Shown: piece after piece, positions 17,341-26,200 of the stretch
Layout of the letters: every line of letters begins with the position of its first letter
How positions within the stretch are numbered: the stretch's first letter is position 1
NCBI GenBank assembly: GCA_000510845.1
Contig: AZOF01000002.1
Coordinates: forward strand, 81,421-145,420
Direction of reading: 5' to 3'
Length of the DNA stretch: 64,000 nt
From: an alpha proteobacterium SCGC AAA028-D10
GTDB lineage: Bacteria; Pseudomonadota; Alphaproteobacteria; Pelagibacterales; Pelagibacteraceae
Translations under genes and position numbers: made by a program
The notes under the pieces: model-generated
Told to the model about the DNA's origin: nothing
The model's input: the letters and a program-made list of their open reading frames with translations, nothing else
The model's database searches: none

Positions 17341-17383
17341 ACAACAGTTCATCACCACATCACGTGTATGTATGAACTGTTGT
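17341..17383. repeat. Inverted repeat 1 of 3 (12-bp perfect arms)
   Basis: ACAACAGTTCAT at left and its exact complement ATGAACTGTTGT at right, with a 19-base centre containing CACGTG. It is upstream of the 70-residue gene, whose start is 43 bases away. It could be a hairpin in a transcript or a dimer-binding site. Confidence 0.7.
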
Positions 17384-17401
17384 CGTGTTCACCAATTAGA
17401 C

Positions 17402-17470
17402 AGTGAGTAAATCGAAACCCAATCTTTTATGATTTAATGAATCATTGTTGGGATAAAAGTTGAACTCACT
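17402..17470. repeat. Inverted repeat 2 of 3 (triple-nested fold)
   Basis: Three sets of complementary arms are nested. AGTGAGT/ACTCACT is outermost, CCCAA/TTGGG is in the middle, and ATGATT/AATCAT with a 5-base loop is innermost. The internal loops are of similar size on both sides, as in a long imperfect RNA hairpin. Confidence 0.65.
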
Positions 17471-17479
17471 TATCTCATC

Positions 17480-17517
17480 GTTACAGATAAAACCTTCGCA
17501 GGATAATTCACTGTAAC
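17480..17517. repeat. Inverted repeat 3 of 3 (nested)
   Basis: GTTACAG and CTGTAAC are perfect 7-bp arms, with an inner CCT-tcgc-AGG hairpin at 17493-17502. With the two preceding repeats this makes three separate folds in 177 bases of non-coding DNA. Confidence 0.6.
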
Positions 17518-17564
17518 TATGTTTATTAAAAATCAACTTTTTACTCGAGAAATCGTAGATTTAT

Positions 17565-18014
17565 CTATTTCGTTAAATTAGTTTTTTTAACTAACTTAAA
17601 ATCACCAACTAGTTCGTATTCAGGATTATTTCTTAAGAATTCATTCAAGTATCTAAGACAAGAGTTACTATCTGAATTAAAATAGTCGATCAAACTTATC
17701 TTCTTAGATGTCGAATTATCTTCTTCTATGTGAGAATATTCTGCTGTTGTGTCTACTCTATTATAACAAGAGTCTAACGCTTCGTCAGGACATTCTTTCA
17801 CGCTTGAAAGAAATTCTTTCATTTGTTTTTCTGTTGTAAAATATTTTACATCAGAAATATTTACTGTGTCGCCACCACCGTAACTATTACCAGATGTATC
17901 ATCAATAATATTGTATGCTACATCGAAGTTATAATCTAAAACAAATATATCTTTGATTTCATCTGATATTATTTGTTTCATTTCTTTTGTTTGTGTTTGA
18001 CTTGTTGAAGTCAT
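17565..18014 (-). CDS. Hypothetical island protein (149 aa)
   Basis: An unrecognised, acidic, soluble protein. A Thr/Ser/Gln-rich start (MTSTSQTQTKEM) leads into alternating strands (IFVLDYNFDVAYNIIDD) with a GNSYGGGD glycine turn, then a Ser-rich middle and a C-terminal ELVGDFKLVKK. Two cysteines in CPDEALDSC are close in sequence. It sits 12 bases after the 106-residue gene on the same strand and is probably co-transcribed with it. No catalytic motif is apparent. Confidence 0.6.
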   Translation of the reverse strand: MTSTSQTQTKEMKQIISDEIKDIFVLDYNFDVAYNIIDDTSGNSYGGGDTVNISDVKYFTTEKQMKEFLSSVKECPDEALDSCYNRVDTTAEYSHIEEDNSTSKKISLIDYFNSDSNSCLRYLNEFLRNNPEYELVGDFKLVKKTNLTK

Positions 18015-18026
18015 ATTGTTTGCTCC

Positions 18027-18347
18027 TTAAGCAACTAATTTTTGTTTATTTGACAAGTTCGTAGAAGTATTAGTTGCTCTTTTTATTTGAGTAACTTCAA
18101 TTGAACTTGCTTCTTTATTGTACTGACTTCTGTAAAAGTTTTTTGCTTTTTCAAAGCAATTTGAGAAGTCACTAGCAATTAGTATAATTTCAAAAAAATT
18201 ATCTTTTTTTATTTTGAAATAATTTTTTTTAATGTGATGTTTTGATTTGAACATTGATTGTGAGTTATCGTTAACGACAATCTCACTTGCATTAAATTTT
18301 ACTTTATATGCACTCGTATTTTTTTTATTTGTGTTATTTGTTGTCAT
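18027..18347 (-). CDS. Hypothetical island protein (106 aa)
   Basis: An unrecognised 106-residue basic protein. The N-terminal 30 residues are Asn/Thr/Lys rich. The middle FKIKKDNFFEIILIASDFSNCFEKAKNFYRSQYNKEASSIEV resembles a small beta-alpha-beta fold seen in many phage-like proteins, but no named family is evident. A 16-bp palindrome lies 43 bases upstream. It is followed by the 149-residue gene in the same direction. Confidence 0.6.
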   Translation of the reverse strand: MTTNNTNKKNTSAYKVKFNASEIVVNDNSQSMFKSKHHIKKNYFKIKKDNFFEIILIASDFSNCFEKAKNFYRSQYNKEASSIEVTQIKRATNTSTNLSNKQKLVA

Positions 18348-18389
18348 ACTTTAAGTATAAGGCATTCAAACGTCTGATTTTTCAGCACA

Positions 18390-18405
18390 TAAGTGTAAAC
18401 ACTTA
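18390..18405. promoter_or_regulatory. 16-bp palindrome upstream of hypothetical gene pair
   Basis: TAAGTGT-AA-ACACTTA is a perfect palindrome between two minus-strand genes. Size and symmetry suit a dimeric repressor operator for the 106- and 149-residue genes. No second copy was found in the island. Confidence 0.4.
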
Positions 18406-18440
18406 AAAGTTCTTATTAAAATAGTGGGGTTTTTAGCGGT

Positions 18441-19397
18441 TTATTTGGTAACGCGATCAAAGTAAGGAAATTTGCCGTTACAAAGATTAATTATTAATAT
18501 TTTTGCTTGTTTGTAGTCTCTTGAAAAACTTTTTAATTGTTTTGAAAAATATTTATAAGGATATTTTCTCATTATAAGTTTTTTTGGTTGTATTTCTTTT
18601 CCTTTGTAATTGTCAGCATATTCATCGTAGTACCACGTTTCTTTAATTCTATCTCTTGCTATAGAGTCGTCTGCATATTTTTTTATGTATTCATCTTTAA
18701 CTTCTAATTTAGAATTTGTTTTAAGTTGATTCTGTAATTCATTAAAAAGTTCTAAATTGTTGAGAGGTTTTTTTTTTAATCTATTAAGTTGTTCTTGATT
18801 ATGTAAAATTCTAAAAGTATGAAATAATCTTTTTAAGATTATATCTCTACCTTTAATTGCAATTTGTGCCTGTGTTTTTGGTTTGAACCCTCGTGACTTC
18901 TTTTCTCTAGAATTTTTATTAATAATATTTAAGTCAATAAGATTTCTTCTGTGAGAGTTTTCTTTTGGAAAAATTATAATATTGTAATTTTCAATATCAA
19001 TTTTTTTTAACTGTTCTTTATCTTTTATTACTGTTGTTGTTGGTTCTAAAAATAATTTTCTATATTTAGGGTAAAAATCGTTATTAAATAAACGTTTTAC
19101 TTTCCCATAAAAATTCTTGATATCAGCATTATTAATTTTTATAGATTTCGAAAATTTATCTATATTAATTAATTTAAACCATTTGTGTGAACGATTAATC
19201 TTAATTTGATATACTTTATTTTGTATCTTTAATTTTTGATTTTGATCTTCTAATTCTTTTGCTACTTTTAAGAAACACCAAAACCAACGATAAACGTGAA
19301 TATCAGTTGAAATTCTCGAACCATCAGTTCCTATTCTTCTGCTGTAATAATCTTTGCCACCTTTTTTATAGTAGTTTTTTTTCTCGGTTTTACTCAT
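18441..19397 (-). CDS. Large basic hypothetical protein (318 aa)
   Basis: A very basic protein (Lys/Arg/Asn rich) of unknown family. It starts KKGGKDYYSRRIGTDGSRISTDIHVYRWFWCFLKVAKELE, and the middle IAIKGRDIILKRLFHTFRILHNQEQLNRL is helical. The C-terminus DDSIARDRIKETWYYDEYADNYKGKEI is followed by a basic tail. No nuclease, polymerase or relaxase motif was identified. The charge suggests nucleic-acid binding, and a replication or mobilisation role is conceivable but unsupported. It is divergent from the serine recombinase gene across 129 bases containing a palindrome. Confidence 0.6.
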   Translation of the reverse strand: MSKTEKKNYYKKGGKDYYSRRIGTDGSRISTDIHVYRWFWCFLKVAKELEDQNQKLKIQNKVYQIKINRSHKWFKLINIDKFSKSIKINNADIKNFYGKVKRLFNNDFYPKYRKLFLEPTTTVIKDKEQLKKIDIENYNIIIFPKENSHRRNLIDLNIINKNSREKKSRGFKPKTQAQIAIKGRDIILKRLFHTFRILHNQEQLNRLKKKPLNNLELFNELQNQLKTNSKLEVKDEYIKKYADDSIARDRIKETWYYDEYADNYKGKEIQPKKLIMRKYPYKYFSKQLKSFSRDYKQAKILIINLCNGKFPYFDRVTK

Positions 19398-19490
19398 TCT
19401 TTAAGAGTAACAATTTATCAAATTATCTATAAGTAAAAAATTACCTGCCAAAATGCTTGATTTACCTTAATGGAATCGTACCATTTTATC

Positions 19491-19504
19491 TGTGAGTTCT
19501 CACA
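19491..19504. promoter_or_regulatory. 14-bp palindrome before serine recombinase gene
   Basis: TGTGAG-TT-CTCACA is perfect and ends 22 bases before the recombinase ATG. Resolvases often bind their own res site or operator directly upstream of the gene, so this is a candidate crossover or operator site. A nearby ATGG-7-CCAT hairpin (19470-19484) adds symmetry. Confidence 0.5.
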
Positions 19505-19526
19505 TTAAACAAAAGAAAGGATAAAA

Positions 19527-20210
19527 ATGACAACTTATTTTTACGGTAGAAATAGTGACATTGAAAGTTTTGATAGAGGTAGTTCAATAGATACCCAATT
19601 ATCAAAGGCGATTTCATATGCAAACATTAAAGATTTAAAAATAGATGAGCATGTAACAGAACAAATATCTGGAACAGTTCCGTTTGAGAAAAGAGAAAAA
19701 GGTTTTGAACTATTACAAAAACTTAAAAAAGGAGATCATATTATCTGCTCTCATCTCGATAGATTCTCTAGAAATACATTAAATCTTTTAACTTTAGTTG
19801 AGAAATTTAAACGACAAAAAGTATCGCTTCACTTTGTGGATATTGGTGGAGAAGTAACAGGTTCAGATGCAATTGGTGGTGTATTTCTCAAACTATTATC
19901 AGTTTTTGCAGAGTTCTACGCAAAACAAATATCTGAAAAATCAAAAGCGACCAAACAAAGAATGATCAAAGAAAATCGCTATACAGGGGGAAAGAAAAAA
20001 TTTGGATGGGATATTGATGATAATGGATTTTATATACCTTGCGAAAAAGAACAGTCATTAATACGTTTAATGAGGGTTATGAGAAAACAAGGTAAAACTT
20101 TTAGAGAGATTTCAGATGTAATGACAAATTCCACACGTAAGAAGTTTCCAGTATCTTGGGTGTTTAAGATTTTAAATAGAGAAGATGAACAATTATTAAA
20201 AGTTGCTTAA
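19527..20210 (+). CDS. Serine recombinase (resolvase/invertase type)
   Basis: A 227-residue small serine recombinase. The catalytic Ser10 lies in YGRNSD with Arg8 beside it. HLDRFSRNTLNLL is the conserved LDR-x-SR motif, and LLSVFAEFYAKQISEKSKATKQR is the long E-helix. A C-terminal helix-turn-helix, TFREISDVMTNS...SWVFKIL, would read DNA. A good ribosome site (GAAAGGATAAAA) precedes the ATG. It could resolve multimers, invert a segment or excise cargo. A perfect palindrome directly upstream is the likely binding site. Confidence 0.9.
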   Translation: MTTYFYGRNSDIESFDRGSSIDTQLSKAISYANIKDLKIDEHVTEQISGTVPFEKREKGFELLQKLKKGDHIICSHLDRFSRNTLNLLTLVEKFKRQKVSLHFVDIGGEVTGSDAIGGVFLKLLSVFAEFYAKQISEKSKATKQRMIKENRYTGGKKKFGWDIDDNGFYIPCEKEQSLIRLMRVMRKQGKTFREISDVMTNSTRKKFPVSWVFKILNREDEQLLKVA

Positions 20211-20213
20211 ATT

Positions 20214-21029
20214 TTAGATTTTATACTTAGTTAATTCCTCTTTAGATTCTATTAATTCAGAAACTATTGATTTTTCTTTAAACGAGATATTTTTGTTTTG
20301 AAGTAATGATAATAAATAAAATTTATTTTCTATAGAAGGTAAATTAATTGTATCGCCAAGGTTCAATGTATCTGCAATTCCATGTGCATAACCTTGAATT
20401 GTATGAGGGGTGATATCAACATTATTTTCTCTTAATTCTTTGGAAAAGTATACTCCCCAATATTCTTGTTCATGTGGTGATAAGAATTTGGCATATGGAC
20501 TTTTACTATTCTCTCTTTCTTTGCAGTCAGCGATAAAATTATTAAAATGTTCTAGATAGAATGTAGAAATTTTCTTAATCTCCATATCTTTAAATTTGTC
20601 TGATAATACTAAAAAATCTTTAGTCTCAGAAGTTATATAGAAAAAGAATCTCATAGTTGAGTTGTGCCTTTCTAATTGAGCATCAAAATATTCACTATTA
20701 TTTTTATATCCAACGACTGAATCTTTTATAATTTTGATACTATCGGAACTTAATTCTGTTTGTATTTTGTTATACTCAATGTGCATTTTTTTATCACCTA
20801 ATTTTTTAAGTTCTTCAATTTTTTCTTGGTTGAATATAATCGCCTTACAGTTCTCCGCTACACCCATGCAATAAGACATAAGATAACCTTTTGAATAAGC
20901 AAATTCGATCCTGTCCCCAACTTGTTTGGTTAGTTCATTTTGTTTATTACTATTTCTAAAACAATAATTTTTAGAAGAATTGAGCAAAGTATTTAAATGC
21001 ACTTTGAATGTATTCTTAAACTTGTTCAT
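20214..21029 (-). CDS. Hypothetical island protein (271 aa)
   Basis: An unrecognised, soluble, largely helical protein. Features are a Cys-containing MSYCMGVAENCKAIIF segment near residue 60, a central FFFYITSETKDFLVLSDKFKDMEIKK stretch, and a C-terminal region with HTIQGYAHGIADTLNLGDTINLPS. It follows the MarR-like regulator gene by 11 bases on the same strand, so the two probably form a unit. It converges on the serine recombinase gene with 3 bases between. No catalytic signature is visible. Confidence 0.6.
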   Translation of the reverse strand: MNKFKNTFKVHLNTLLNSSKNYCFRNSNKQNELTKQVGDRIEFAYSKGYLMSYCMGVAENCKAIIFNQEKIEELKKLGDKKMHIEYNKIQTELSSDSIKIIKDSVVGYKNNSEYFDAQLERHNSTMRFFFYITSETKDFLVLSDKFKDMEIKKISTFYLEHFNNFIADCKERENSKSPYAKFLSPHEQEYWGVYFSKELRENNVDITPHTIQGYAHGIADTLNLGDTINLPSIENKFYLLSLLQNKNISFKEKSIVSELIESKEELTKYKI

Positions 21030-21040
21030 TTTAAATTTAC

Positions 21041-21475
21041 CTAAAGTTTTTTATAGTCTGTTTTCATTTCCCAATTATCATCGCTGTAGAATTCTTCCGA
21101 CCATCTTTCAAATTCATCAACGAATTGAGGAGTGGGTTTAACAATTTTAATTCTTTTATCGTGTGGACTTGAAGTTTTGGTTAAAACTTTTCTTACTTCA
21201 CAACCAGTTATATAAGAAAGTAATGTTGCTCGTGAACAAACTTTACTAGGTATCATTGTTACAAGATCTTCAACGTGCAACTCTTTTTGTGCGTAATGAT
21301 ATTCCATTAATTTATTCATTAATAACCAACCTTTTCCGTCTCGTCGAAGATTTGCAAGAGTTTTATATTTTGTTGAAGTTACGAAAAATTCGTTAAAAAG
21401 ATACGATGTTCTTTTTAAATTCATATTTACTTTTTTTAATGAGGGTAATGCTTTTTTGATTTTTTTAGCAGGCAT
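21041..21475 (-). CDS. MarR-like winged-helix transcriptional regulator
   Basis: A 144-residue protein whose central part reads as a winged helix: GWLLMNKLMEYHYAQKELHVEDLV, then the recognition-helix candidate KVCSRATLLSYITGCEVRKVL, then the wing KTSSPHDKRIKIVKPTPQFVDEF. The DKR-x-K pattern is typical of MarR-type wings. An N-terminal basic tail precedes it. It is divergent from the seven-gene operon beginning at 21597, and a perfect 16-bp palindrome lies in the shared 121-base gap. It is a good candidate for controlling that operon and itself. Confidence 0.7.
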   Translation of the reverse strand: MPAKKIKKALPSLKKVNMNLKRTSYLFNEFFVTSTKYKTLANLRRDGKGWLLMNKLMEYHYAQKELHVEDLVTMIPSKVCSRATLLSYITGCEVRKVLTKTSSPHDKRIKIVKPTPQFVDEFERWSEEFYSDDNWEMKTDYKKL

Positions 21476-21539
21476 TTATATCGTTAATTTAGCAAAACTG
21501 AATAATAAGGACACAAGATTCTTAGAAAATTAAGTCTAA

Positions 21540-21555
21540 AAATTAGCACTAATTT
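21540..21555. promoter_or_regulatory. Operator-like palindrome between regulator and cargo operon
   Basis: AAATTAG-CA-CTAATTT is a perfect 16-bp palindrome in the gap between the minus-strand winged-helix gene and the plus-strand PWLN gene. Its place between a divergent regulator and an operon suggests an operator. Confidence 0.5.
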
Positions 21556-21596
21556 CTAAAGAGGTAATTTTCATTTAGAACTCTTATGTTTCTTTC

Positions 21597-21875
21597 GTGA
21601 AGAAAAGTAATTTAAAAAAAAAAGTTGTTCTTGAAGCGCCACATATACTTAGAAGCATGTGTAATGATTTAAGTCCCAAAAAATATCAAGAATTTATTAA
21701 CTTTCTTGATTTTTTTATGATGCAAGAATTTGGCATTAAAAGAGAACAACTGCCTTGGTTAAATCCTCATTGCAAACATAAAGACTGGAAAACTTTTATC
21801 GGTGTAATGAGATTAGTAGTTGCAAAGTTTTTTAGAAATTTTGACCAGCAACATTTTAGACACACAAAACATTAA
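21597..21875 (+). CDS. PWLN-family small island protein, copy A (92 aa)
   Basis: An unknown family with three members in this island. The shared core is F-NF-D-F---EF-I----LPWLN (here residues 33-58), followed by a DW-x-x-F-x-x-x-x-RL-x-x-A helix. The start is GTG, and no ATG precedes the conserved region in this frame. It is the first gene of a seven-gene run and is followed 2 bases later by the 86-residue gene. Its repeated position at the head of cargo blocks suggests a regulatory or module-linked role, but no DNA-binding motif is clear. Confidence 0.7.
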   Translation: MKKSNLKKKVVLEAPHILRSMCNDLSPKKYQEFINFLDFFMMQEFGIKREQLPWLNPHCKHKDWKTFIGVMRLVVAKFFRNFDQQHFRHTKH

Positions 21876-21877
21876 TT

Positions 21878-22138
21878 ATGAAGAAACAAGAATTAAATTT
21901 TGAGTGTCTTAAACTAATTTATGATGCAATCAATAGACCGTTCAATCCTGGTAAGGTTAAGTTAGAAGGAAGAAAAGACAGAGACAAGATCTCAGAAATT
22001 CGTATTGAAGAAGTACATGACTCAGAAGAAACAAGAGTTTTCTGGAGAATTTATTATACAGTTAATGAACAAAAAATAATTCTTGGTGAATCAGAAATTA
22101 ATCCTCAGTTGGCAAGATATAAGTCGAATTATTTGTGA
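21878..22138 (+). CDS. Hypothetical island protein (86 aa)
   Basis: An unrecognised, charged protein of 86 residues that appears to be mainly beta (ISEIRIEEVHDSEETRVFWRIYYTVNEQKIILGESEI). It lies 2 bases after copy A of the PWLN family and overlaps the next gene by 4 bases (GTGA), so translation is coupled. The compact beta-rich fold could be a small binding subunit, but the role is unknown. Confidence 0.6.
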   Translation: MKKQELNFECLKLIYDAINRPFNPGKVKLEGRKDRDKISEIRIEEVHDSEETRVFWRIYYTVNEQKIILGESEINPQLARYKSNYL

Positions 22139-22482
22139 TTGGAGAAATCTTTATAACAAGAATATTAATTGTTTCATTAATTATTTACATAATTTCTAGT
22201 TCTGACACAAAAGAACAAGTTGAATATTATAATAAAAGAATTAATTCTAAAAACAAAGATATAATTAAATATGCAAAAAAACAAAAAAATATAATTATTT
22301 TATCTTTATGGTTATTTTCAATAACCTCAGTGTTTGTTCTTGTGCATGTTTCTTATAAGGTTTTTTATAAAACTTCTTTAATAGAATTCAGTTCATTTGC
22401 TAAAACATCACAACTAGATAAGATAGGAAGACAATTTTACAGAATGGTAGAGACGGGGAGATTTATTCGCGAAGTAGATTGA
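22135..22482 (+). CDS. Two-TM small membrane protein (115 aa)
   Basis: GTG start overlapping the upstream stop. Two hydrophobic segments, FITRILIVSLIIYIISS near residues 5-22 and IIILSLWLFSITSVFVLVHV near residues 46-66, flank a charged loop. The C-terminal 40 residues are soluble. It sits between the 86-residue gene and the HAD gene, with its stop overlapping the HAD start. A membrane component inside an operon with a nuclease-helicase is reminiscent of effector subunits in antiphage systems, but this is conjecture. Confidence 0.65.
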   Translation: MIGEIFITRILIVSLIIYIISSSDTKEQVEYYNKRINSKNKDIIKYAKKQKNIIILSLWLFSITSVFVLVHVSYKVFYKTSLIEFSSFAKTSQLDKIGRQFYRMVETGRFIREVD

Positions 22483-23276
22483 TGAAAAAAATTGCACTTT
22501 GTTATGATTTTGATGGCACATTATGTTCAGGTTACATGCAAGATCAAAAGTTACTTCATGATTGTAAAATAGAACCTAAAGATTTCTGGATTAAAGTTAT
22601 AAACTACGCAAAACAAAATGAGTGCGATCCAACGCTTACTTATTTAATGTTACTGGAACAGCAAATGAGATCTGCTGGACTTAAAGTAAACGCAGAGACA
22701 TTTAAAAAATACGGAAAAGAATTAAAACTATTCAAAGGTGTTAACGAATGGTTTGCAAGAATAAAAGAATTTGGAAAATCTCATAATATTGAAGTTCAAC
22801 ATTATATAATCTCATCAGGTCTATCAGACATGATTCAAGGATGTTCTTTTATTAAAGATATCAATTTAGTTTACGCATCTTCATATGTTTATAGCGAAGA
22901 CAGAGGTGTATGGGCAAAATTATCAGTTAACTATTCAAACAAAGTTCAGTTCCTATACAGAATAAACAAAGGAACGTTTGATGTGTTCGATCAAGTGGGC
23001 GTTAATGCAAAAAAAGATGCTAATGGTAAAGTTCATATTCCTTTTGAAAATATAATATTCTTTGGTGATGGAGAGACTGACGTTCCTTGTTTTAGTGTAA
23101 ATAATAAAAATCTTGGTAAATCAATCTGCATCTATGAGAAAGACAATGAAAAATCATTCAATATTGCAAAGAAATTATTCTCTGAAGGAAGAGTTCATTA
23201 TTTAGCAGACGGAGACTATAGTGAGAATTCTGAAATTGATAAACTTATCAAACAATTCATTAGTTTAAAAAAATAG
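22482..23276 (+). CDS. HAD-superfamily phosphatase
   Basis: A 264-residue haloacid-dehalogenase-fold protein. Motif I is CYDFDGTLC with nucleophile Asp9 and acid Asp11. Motif II is YIISSGLSD, and motif IV is IFFGDGETDVPCF. The cap region between motifs I and II is helical, as in phosphoserine-phosphatase-like members. The substrate is unknown. I prefer the ATG that overlaps the upstream TGA over the TTG three bases earlier. It precedes the nuclease-helicase gene by 1 base. Confidence 0.85.
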   Translation: MKKIALCYDFDGTLCSGYMQDQKLLHDCKIEPKDFWIKVINYAKQNECDPTLTYLMLLEQQMRSAGLKVNAETFKKYGKELKLFKGVNEWFARIKEFGKSHNIEVQHYIISSGLSDMIQGCSFIKDINLVYASSYVYSEDRGVWAKLSVNYSNKVQFLYRINKGTFDVFDQVGVNAKKDANGKVHIPFENIIFFGDGETDVPCFSVNNKNLGKSICIYEKDNEKSFNIAKKLFSEGRVHYLADGDYSENSEIDKLIKQFISLKK

Positions 23277-23277
23277 A

Positions 23278-26200
23278 ATGACAAAAAATCTATACTCACC
23301 TTCAATGTTCAAAAATTATTTGAACTGCAAATACAAAATTTATAATGAATTTTATCAAGAAAAGTTAGACCTTAAAAGAAGAGAAGATAGTGAAAGCGAT
23401 AAATTACGTTTTGCAAAAGGCATTCAATTTGAAAACGATTATTTTGAAGAATTAAAGAAAAAGTACTCAAAAGTAATTGATCTTAAAAGAAATGATAAGA
23501 AAACCTCTCAAGAAGATATAGCAAAAAAGACAATTGAGTGCATGAAGGAAGGATATGAGGTTATTAGAGGCGGTTATTTAATTGACGAAAAGTGGAGAGG
23601 TGAATTTGATTTTTTAGAAATAAATAAAAAAATAAAATCTAAATTAGGAAATTATAGTTATGAAGTTTCAGATACTAAAAATACAAGCAAAGTTAAATCT
23701 GACCATATATTTCAAGTCGTTATTTATGATAATCTTTTAGAAAAGATACAGGGAGTTAAGTCTAAGGATTTTCATATTATTCTAAAAGAAATGAAAAAAG
23801 AAACAGTTGAATTAGAAAATGTTTCAGAGTTCGTATTAATGCAAAAAAAAAAATATGAATACTTTGTTGAAAATGAAATCGATACAGCAAAACCTGAAAA
23901 ATGTAGTTATTGCAAAACATGTCCATGGCAAGAAACGTGCGAAACTATTTGGAAAGAAAAAGATAGTTTAGATCTTATATGGAACATGAGAAAAAATACT
24001 CGAAAAAAATTTCAGAAATTAGGAATCGATACAGTTTTAAAACTATCACAACAAGATCCAGATAAAGTTTTTGAAGATATTGCTATAGAAACTTCAAGAA
24101 AATTTATAACTTTCGCAAAATTAATAAAGAAAGAAGAACAGTCTGGAAAACCCGAATATCTACCAGTTCCTGACGATCCGGATTTAATGAGAGGTTTAAG
24201 AAGATTACCTCGACCTTCAGAAGGGGATTTATTTTTCGATATGGAATCTGTTCAAGATCATATAGTCGATGGAAAATTAGAATATTTATTTGGTATTTAT
24301 TATGAAGAAAATAAACAACCAAAATATAAGTTATTTTGGTCACATAACAAAGAAGAAGAAAAAAATAACTTAATAAAATTTTTTGATTTTATTGATGATA
24401 ATTTCAAGAAATATCCAGATTCATTTATTTATCACTACGCAAATTACGAAGTAGAAGCATTAGAAAGATTAACTCAGCATTATAATGAAAAAGAAATACA
24501 GTTAGTTCATCTTTTAAATAAGAATAAATTTGTAGATCTGTTTTCTATTGCAACACAAACAATATTTGCAACTAGCGGTTATTCAATTAAAGATCTAGAA
24601 AAATATTACAATTTTAAAAGAAAATCAGACATTCGAAAAGGAACTGTTTCAGAAGATTATTATATCAAGTGGTTAAATACAAAAGATCAAAAATATTTAG
24701 ATGAAATTGGAGAGTATAATAAAGAAGATTGTTATTCGACTGCTCAATTTAGAAACTGGTTGCTTGAAATAAGAGATAAAAATTTACCTTGGTTTGAACC
24801 TGAAGTTAAAGAAATCAATCTTAGACCAAGGGAAGAAAAGATGCAGGCATATGAAAAAAAATTAAAAGAATCAGATTTAGAAAATAAAGATTTACAAAAA
24901 ATAGTTTACGATATTTTAGGTTTTTATTATCGTGAAAATAAACCAGAATATAGAAGGTACTTTAGTCGAAAATTAAAAGATCATGAGGAATTGGTAGAGG
25001 ATACGGAATGTATAGGAAACATGAGAAAATATGCAGAACCCAGACCCAATGATAAAGAAACGTCTTATATTTTTACTTACACATATGACGACCAGGATTT
25101 TAAATTAAAAAAAGGTGACCAAATTAATATTGCAAATGATTTGTTAGTTTTGGAAGAACAGGGTGCGGGAACTATTCATTCAATCGATTACTATAAAAAA
25201 ATTGTTGAAATAAAAAGAACAACTAAAAAAGAATATTTACCAGATTTAATTTCAATTGGACCAACAGGACCTGTAGCAATTGACACTTTAGAGCAAAGCA
25301 TTTTTAAATTTGTAGATAGTTTAGTTAGTAAGGAGAAAAAATATAATGCTCTTAAAAGTGTTTTAACAAAACAAACCCCAAAAATTAAAGGAATAAAACA
25401 AGGAGATAAAATTTTAAAAACTCATGATTATGATAAAGAAATTCCGAAAATTATTTCTGAACTTGATGAAAGTTATTTGTATATTCAAGGACCTCCAGGG
25501 ACAGGCAAAACTAGAGTCGCAGCAAATAGTATTGTCGAACTTTTAAAAAGCGGAAAAAAAGTAGGCATCACCGGCAATTCCCACAAAGTTATTCACAACT
25601 TAATTGATAGAGTTATATCGTTTGCGAGAGATAAAAAATTTAAGTTTAAGGGTTCACATAAATATTCTCGAAACGAAGAACATATTTACAAAGAAAAGGA
25701 TGTTAAGGAAAATGAGTTTTTTACTTCGTTTAATAAAGCAGAATATTTTCAAGAGTTTTTAGACGCAGAGGGTGCTTACTTAGTTACTGGAACGCAACAC
25801 TATTTTGCAAATAAAGTTAACGATGATAAATTAGATTATTTATTTGTAGATGAGGCAGGTCAATTTACGTTGGCAGATATTGTTGCAATAGGTAGGTCAA
25901 CAAAAAATATAATCTTGGTAGGTGACCAAAATCAGTTAGGTAGTCCAGTAGAAGGAGTTCATCCGGGAGAATCTAGTAAATCAATTCTTAATTTTTTATT
26001 AGGAGATCTTGAAACAATACCAGAAGATAAAGGAATATTTTTAAATACAACATATCGACTACATCCAAAATTAAATGAATTTATTTCACATAATTTTTAT
26101 GATGACAAATTAGTTTGTCATAAAGACAATAAACTTCGATCACTAAACCTTGATGGACATTCTTCTATTCATAGTGAAGGAATATTTTACATTCAAGCAG

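Noticed and set aside
17299..17564. Retron-type msr/msd RNA, suggested by the three folds
   Set aside because: No reverse transcriptase gene was found in the island.
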